Below are positions 7,084-9,500 of a stretch of 9,500 nt of DNA, one piece after another. The stretch is from Actinomycetota bacterium (lineage in GTDB: Bacteria > Actinomycetota > Actinomycetes > Nanopelagicales > Nanopelagicaceae). The notes beneath the pieces are model-generated. The model was not told where the DNA came from, did no database searches, and was given only the letters and a program-made list of their open reading frames with translations. The stretch spans positions 1 to 9,500 of the forward strand of contig RFRA01000030.1 of the NCBI GenBank assembly GCA_009924725.1, in the 5' to 3' direction. Position numbers and translations under genes: made by a program. Each line of letters begins with the position of its first letter. The first letter of the stretch is position 1.

Positions 7084-7089
7084 ACTGTT

Positions 7090-7776
7090 GTGAAAAGCCA
7101 GATTATGAGTGCGCCGCCAGCGGGCGAAGATTTACGCACCCGTGACGCAATTGCACGCTCAATTCTAGAAAATGGCCCTTCAACTGCCGTGGCTCTAGGC
7201 GAGCGGTTGGCCCTGACCCCGGCCGGCATCCGTCGCCACCTCGATAATTTAATTGCCGACGGAATCTTAGAAGCGCGTGAGCCTCACATTGGTCTTTCCC
7301 GAGGACGCGGTCGTCCTTCCAAAGTTTTTGTCATGACCGATCAGGGTCGGGAAAAGTTTGAGCATTCCTACGATGACTTAGCTGTCGCCGCTCTTAAATT
7401 TATGTCCGCACAATCGGGTGCGCATTTAGTTCAAGCTTTCGCTAAGACTCGCGCCGATGACATTGAACGTAAAGGTTTCGAGGCCCTTAAGACAACTCCT
7501 AATAAGACTGAAGGCCTAGCAACTTTTCTAACTGAGCAGGGTTATGCAGCAACTGTCATTGAAAGAAAAATGGGCGAAGAAATTTGTCAGCATCACTGTC
7601 CAATTGCACACGTCGCTGCTGAATTTCCAGAACTTTGCGAAGCCGAAACTGCGGCATTCTCGGCGTTACTTGGTACCCACGTTCAACGTTTAGCAACGAT
7701 CGCACACGGCGACGGTGTTTGTACAACATATATTCCCAATGCAGTAAACAAAACTAGTGCTCGGAGAGGCAACTAA
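7090..7776 (+). CDS. sufR: Fe-S cluster-sensing transcriptional repressor SufR
   Basis: SufR represses the suf iron-sulfur assembly operon when its own cluster is loaded. The 228-aa protein has an N-terminal winged helix-turn-helix of the ArsR/MarR-like type: helix-turn-helix at about residues 31-58 (STAVALGERLALTPAGIRRH) and a basic wing RGRGRPSKVFVMTDQG (71-86). The C-terminal sensor part carries C166-x3-C170-P ... C183-E and C211, the cysteine pattern expected for SufR cluster ligation. The listed start is the GTG at 7090, with the ATG at 7105 an equally credible alternative; neither has a Shine-Dalgarno sequence. The stop overlaps the sufB ATG by one base (TAATG), so regulator and assembly genes are translationally coupled. 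Autoregulation is inferred from this arrangement. Confidence 0.9.
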   Translation: MKSQIMSAPPAGEDLRTRDAIARSILENGPSTAVALGERLALTPAGIRRHLDNLIADGILEAREPHIGLSRGRGRPSKVFVMTDQGREKFEHSYDDLAVAALKFMSAQSGAHLVQAFAKTRADDIERKGFEALKTTPNKTEGLATFLTEQGYAATVIERKMGEEICQHHCPIAHVAAEFPELCEAETAAFSALLGTHVQRLATIAHGDGVCTTYIPNAVNKTSARRGN

Positions 7777-9194
7777 TGACTATCGCACATCCAGAACTCG
7801 ATGGACTCGGCAATTACGAATTCGGCTGGTCTGATAAGAATGATGCTGGCGCAAATTCAAAGCGCGGCATTAACGAGGAAGTAGTTCGCGATATCTCTGC
7901 GAAGAAGTCCGAGCCACAGTGGATGCTTGATCTTCGCCTAAAAGGTTTATCTCTCTTTGAGAAAAAGCCAATGCCGAATTGGGGCTCCGACTTAAGCGGT
8001 ATTTTCTTCGACACCATTAAGTACTTCGTGCGATCAACCGAAAAGCAAGCAGCTACCTGGGAAGATTTGCCAGAAGAAATTAAGAATACCTACGACCGTT
8101 TAGGTATTCCAGAGGCTGAAAAACAGCGTCTAGTTTCAGGTGTTGCAGCGCAATATGAGTCCGAAGTTGTTTATCACTCAATCCGCGAGGACCTAGAAGC
8201 ACAAGGCGTTATTTTCCTCGACACCGATACCGCTCTAAAAGAGCATCCAGAGCTGTTCAAAGAGTACTTCGGTACCGTTATTCCAGTTGGCGATAACAAG
8301 TTTGCAGCCTTAAATACTTCGGTTTGGTCCGGTGGATCATTTATCTATGTTCCCAAGGGCGTACATGTAGATATCCCATTACAGGCTTACTTCCGCATCA
8401 ACACTGAAAACATGGGTCAGTTCGAACGCACGTTGATCATCGCTGATGAAGATTCCTATATTCATTATGTTGAAGGTTGTACTGCGCCAATTTACAAATC
8501 AGATTCATTGCACTCAGCAGTAGTTGAGATCATTGTGAAAAAGGGTGCTCGCGTTCGTTACACCACAATTCAAAACTGGTCTAACAACGTTTACAACTTG
8601 GTAACGAAGCGCGCTACCTGTGCTGAAGGTGCAACTATGGAATGGGTCGATGGCAACATTGGTTCAAAGGTAACCATGAAGTACCCAGCGATTTTCTTGA
8701 TGGGTCCACATGCAAAGGGTGAAACACTTTCATTAGCATTTGCGGGCGAAGGTCAACATCAAGATTCCGGCGCCAAGATGGTTCACGCGGCTCCGTACAC
8801 ATCTTCATCAGTTATTTCTAAATCAATAGCACGTGGTGGTGGTCGTACTTCATACCGCGGCTTAGTTCAGGTGCAAGAAGGTGCGCATCATTCAAAGAGC
8901 ACAGTTAAGTGCGATGCTCTATTGGTTGACACCATTTCCCGTTCTGATACTTATCCTTATGTTGATATTCGCGAAGACGATGTGTCAATGGGTCACGAAG
9001 CAACCGTTTCCAAAGTAAGCGATGATCACGCCTACTGGGCGCGAAGAAGCTTGGCGGTTTACTCCGCTCAAACGTCTTGGTGGCTTACACGATGGCACTT
9101 TCAAACTAGCTACCCGCAACACTTTGGCGCTAACTGGCAACTCTCCGGCAGGCGTTACGTTCGAGCGAATTGGCCGCGAATTAGTTTCAGCTGA
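7776..9194 (+). CDS. sufB: SufB Fe-S scaffold subunit, C-terminus lost, out-of-frame tail
   Basis: SufB is the scaffold of the SufBC2D complex that builds Fe-S clusters in the cytoplasm. Residues 1-417 are clear SufB, including SGGSFIYVPKGVHVDIPLQ (185-203), YVEGCTAP (231-238), VQVQEGAHHSKSTVKCDALL (364-383) and MGHEATVSKVSDD (405-417). C379 and H407-E408 correspond to the E. coli residues Cys405, His433 and Glu434 needed for cluster assembly. After D417 the family continues with an FYLMSRG-like helix and a ~55-residue helical end that contacts SufC; this is absent in all frames. Instead, residues 418-472 are an out-of-frame reading of sufD DNA, rich in Trp/Arg and unlike any SufB. The total of 472 aa looks normal only by coincidence. 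The ATG has GGAGAGG upstream with 6-nt spacing. As it stands the gene is probably non-functional, or the sequence is mis-assembled here. Confidence 0.88.
   Translation: MTIAHPELDGLGNYEFGWSDKNDAGANSKRGINEEVVRDISAKKSEPQWMLDLRLKGLSLFEKKPMPNWGSDLSGIFFDTIKYFVRSTEKQAATWEDLPEEIKNTYDRLGIPEAEKQRLVSGVAAQYESEVVYHSIREDLEAQGVIFLDTDTALKEHPELFKEYFGTVIPVGDNKFAALNTSVWSGGSFIYVPKGVHVDIPLQAYFRINTENMGQFERTLIIADEDSYIHYVEGCTAPIYKSDSLHSAVVEIIVKKGARVRYTTIQNWSNNVYNLVTKRATCAEGATMEWVDGNIGSKVTMKYPAIFLMGPHAKGETLSLAFAGEGQHQDSGAKMVHAAPYTSSSVISKSIARGGGRTSYRGLVQVQEGAHHSKSTVKCDALLVDTISRSDTYPYVDIREDDVSMGHEATVSKVSDDHAYWARRSLAVYSAQTSWWLTRWHFQTSYPQHFGANWQLSGRRYVRANWPRISFS
9018..9034 (+). other. Apparent deletion junction between sufB and sufD
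   Basis: SufB homology stops at the codon ending at 9026 and SufD homology begins by 9031, with only about four bases that could belong to either side. From usual family lengths, roughly 250-320 bp would be missing: the sufB 3' end with its stop, any spacer, and the sufD 5' end. The exact size cannot be seen here. Confidence 0.75.
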
Positions 9195-9500
9195 ATCAAA
9201 GACCGACGATGTAATCGTGGGCCGTATTCATGAAGCTGCTAGTGAAGTTACGGTTCTGAAAATCGCTGCAAATGCTGAATTGGCTGAGCCAATCTCGCTT
9301 CATCGACTAGCTGGCGGGCTTACTGATGCCGAACTCTCTCGAGTTCAGCTACGTATCGGGGCAAATGCTAAAGCAACGGTAATCATCGAAAATTCGGGTG
9401 ATCACTTAATCGCTGAAGATATTGAAATCATCTGCGAACCAGGATCTAACTTAACTGTGGTCTCACTGCAGGAATGGGACTCAAAGACAATCCATGCCGG
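9022..9500 (+). CDS. sufD: SufD Fe-S assembly subunit, N-terminus lost, runs off window
   Basis: SufD pairs with SufB in the SufBC2D scaffold. In a different frame from sufB, bases 9031 onward encode PTGREEAWRFTPLKRL, the highly recognisable motif usually found about 25-45 residues into SufD. It is followed by beta-helix-type sequence with ISLHRLAGGL (91-100), IIENSG (121-126) and LQEWDSKTIHA (149-159, counted from the ATG at 9022). Upstream in this frame a TAA at 9016-9018 leaves only four codons (A-M-I-T) before the motif, so the normal N-terminus is missing. The listed start is the only in-frame ATG there. It has no Shine-Dalgarno sequence and lies inside sufB, so expression from it is doubtful. 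The 3' part is beyond the window. SufD identity is firm; the start is not. Confidence 0.82.
   Translation, partial: MITPTGREEAWRFTPLKRLGGLHDGTFKLATRNTLALTGNSPAGVTFERIGRELVSAESKTDDVIVGRIHEAASEVTVLKIAANAELAEPISLHRLAGGLTDAELSRVQLRIGANAKATVIIENSGDHLIAEDIEIICEPGSNLTVVSLQEWDSKTIHA

Noticed and set aside
7061..7092. Repeated GTTG motifs as a SufR operator
   Set aside because: The two copies are in direct orientation, not the inverted CAAC-N6-GTTG arrangement described for cyanobacterial SufR, so I do not call an operator.
6951..7229. 92-codon minus-strand open frame spanning the ctaA start and sufR
   Set aside because: It overlaps both ctaA and sufR in other frames and its low-complexity Ser/Arg-rich peptide looks like antisense of the sufR winged-helix region.
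9016..9060. Programmed frameshift making a SufB-SufD fusion
   Set aside because: A frameshift alone would keep all sequence of both proteins in different frames. Here the SufB C-terminus and SufD N-terminus are missing altogether, and no slippery heptamer is seen.

Overview
The window looks like ordinary chromosomal DNA from a streamlined, moderately AT-rich actinobacterium. The actinobacterial signs are an RbpA-type RNA polymerase-binding protein directly after tpiA-secG, an actinobacterial-style transketolase/transaldolase block, a CtaA-type heme A synthase, and a SufR-SufB-SufD iron-sulfur operon. Very short intergenic gaps, several 1-nt gene overlaps and low GC for the phylum suggest a small-genome freshwater lineage such as the acI/Nanopelagicales group. 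That placement is inference; no marker here fixes it.

Layout. (1) Bases 1-1472, + strand: the 3' part of tpiA (cut by the window edge), then secG and rbpA. (2) Bases 1473-6993, - strand: a tight block transcribed ctaA > tkt > tal > pgi, with a 9-nt gap and then two 1-nt stop/start overlaps. (3) Bases 6994-7089: a short divergent control region with a GC-rich palindromic patch and a promoter for sufR. (4) Bases 7090-9500, + strand: sufR, sufB and the start of sufD, running off the right edge. No rRNA, tRNA, CRISPR array or mobile element was seen, and no gene-free stretch exceeds about 110 bases.

How the genes work together. TpiA and Pgi belong to glycolysis/gluconeogenesis; Tkt and Tal form the non-oxidative pentose phosphate branch feeding into Pgi's substrate pool. 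SecG serves the Sec translocon and RbpA supports transcription initiation. CtaA makes heme A for cytochrome oxidase. SufR is an Fe-S-sensing repressor that probably controls its own suf operon.

The most notable point is the sufB-sufD junction near 9024-9033. SufB is convincing up to residue 417. It then loses its conserved C-terminal helical part and runs directly, out of frame, into SufD sequence that lacks its own N-terminus. The reading frame still ends at 472 aa, a normal length for SufB, so a length check would miss the lesion. It could be a real deletion, a minority variant or an assembly collapse. A second structural point is a strong intrinsic terminator for rbpA located inside the 3' coding end of the convergent pgi gene. 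I found no sign of a new defence, mobile or biosynthetic system.
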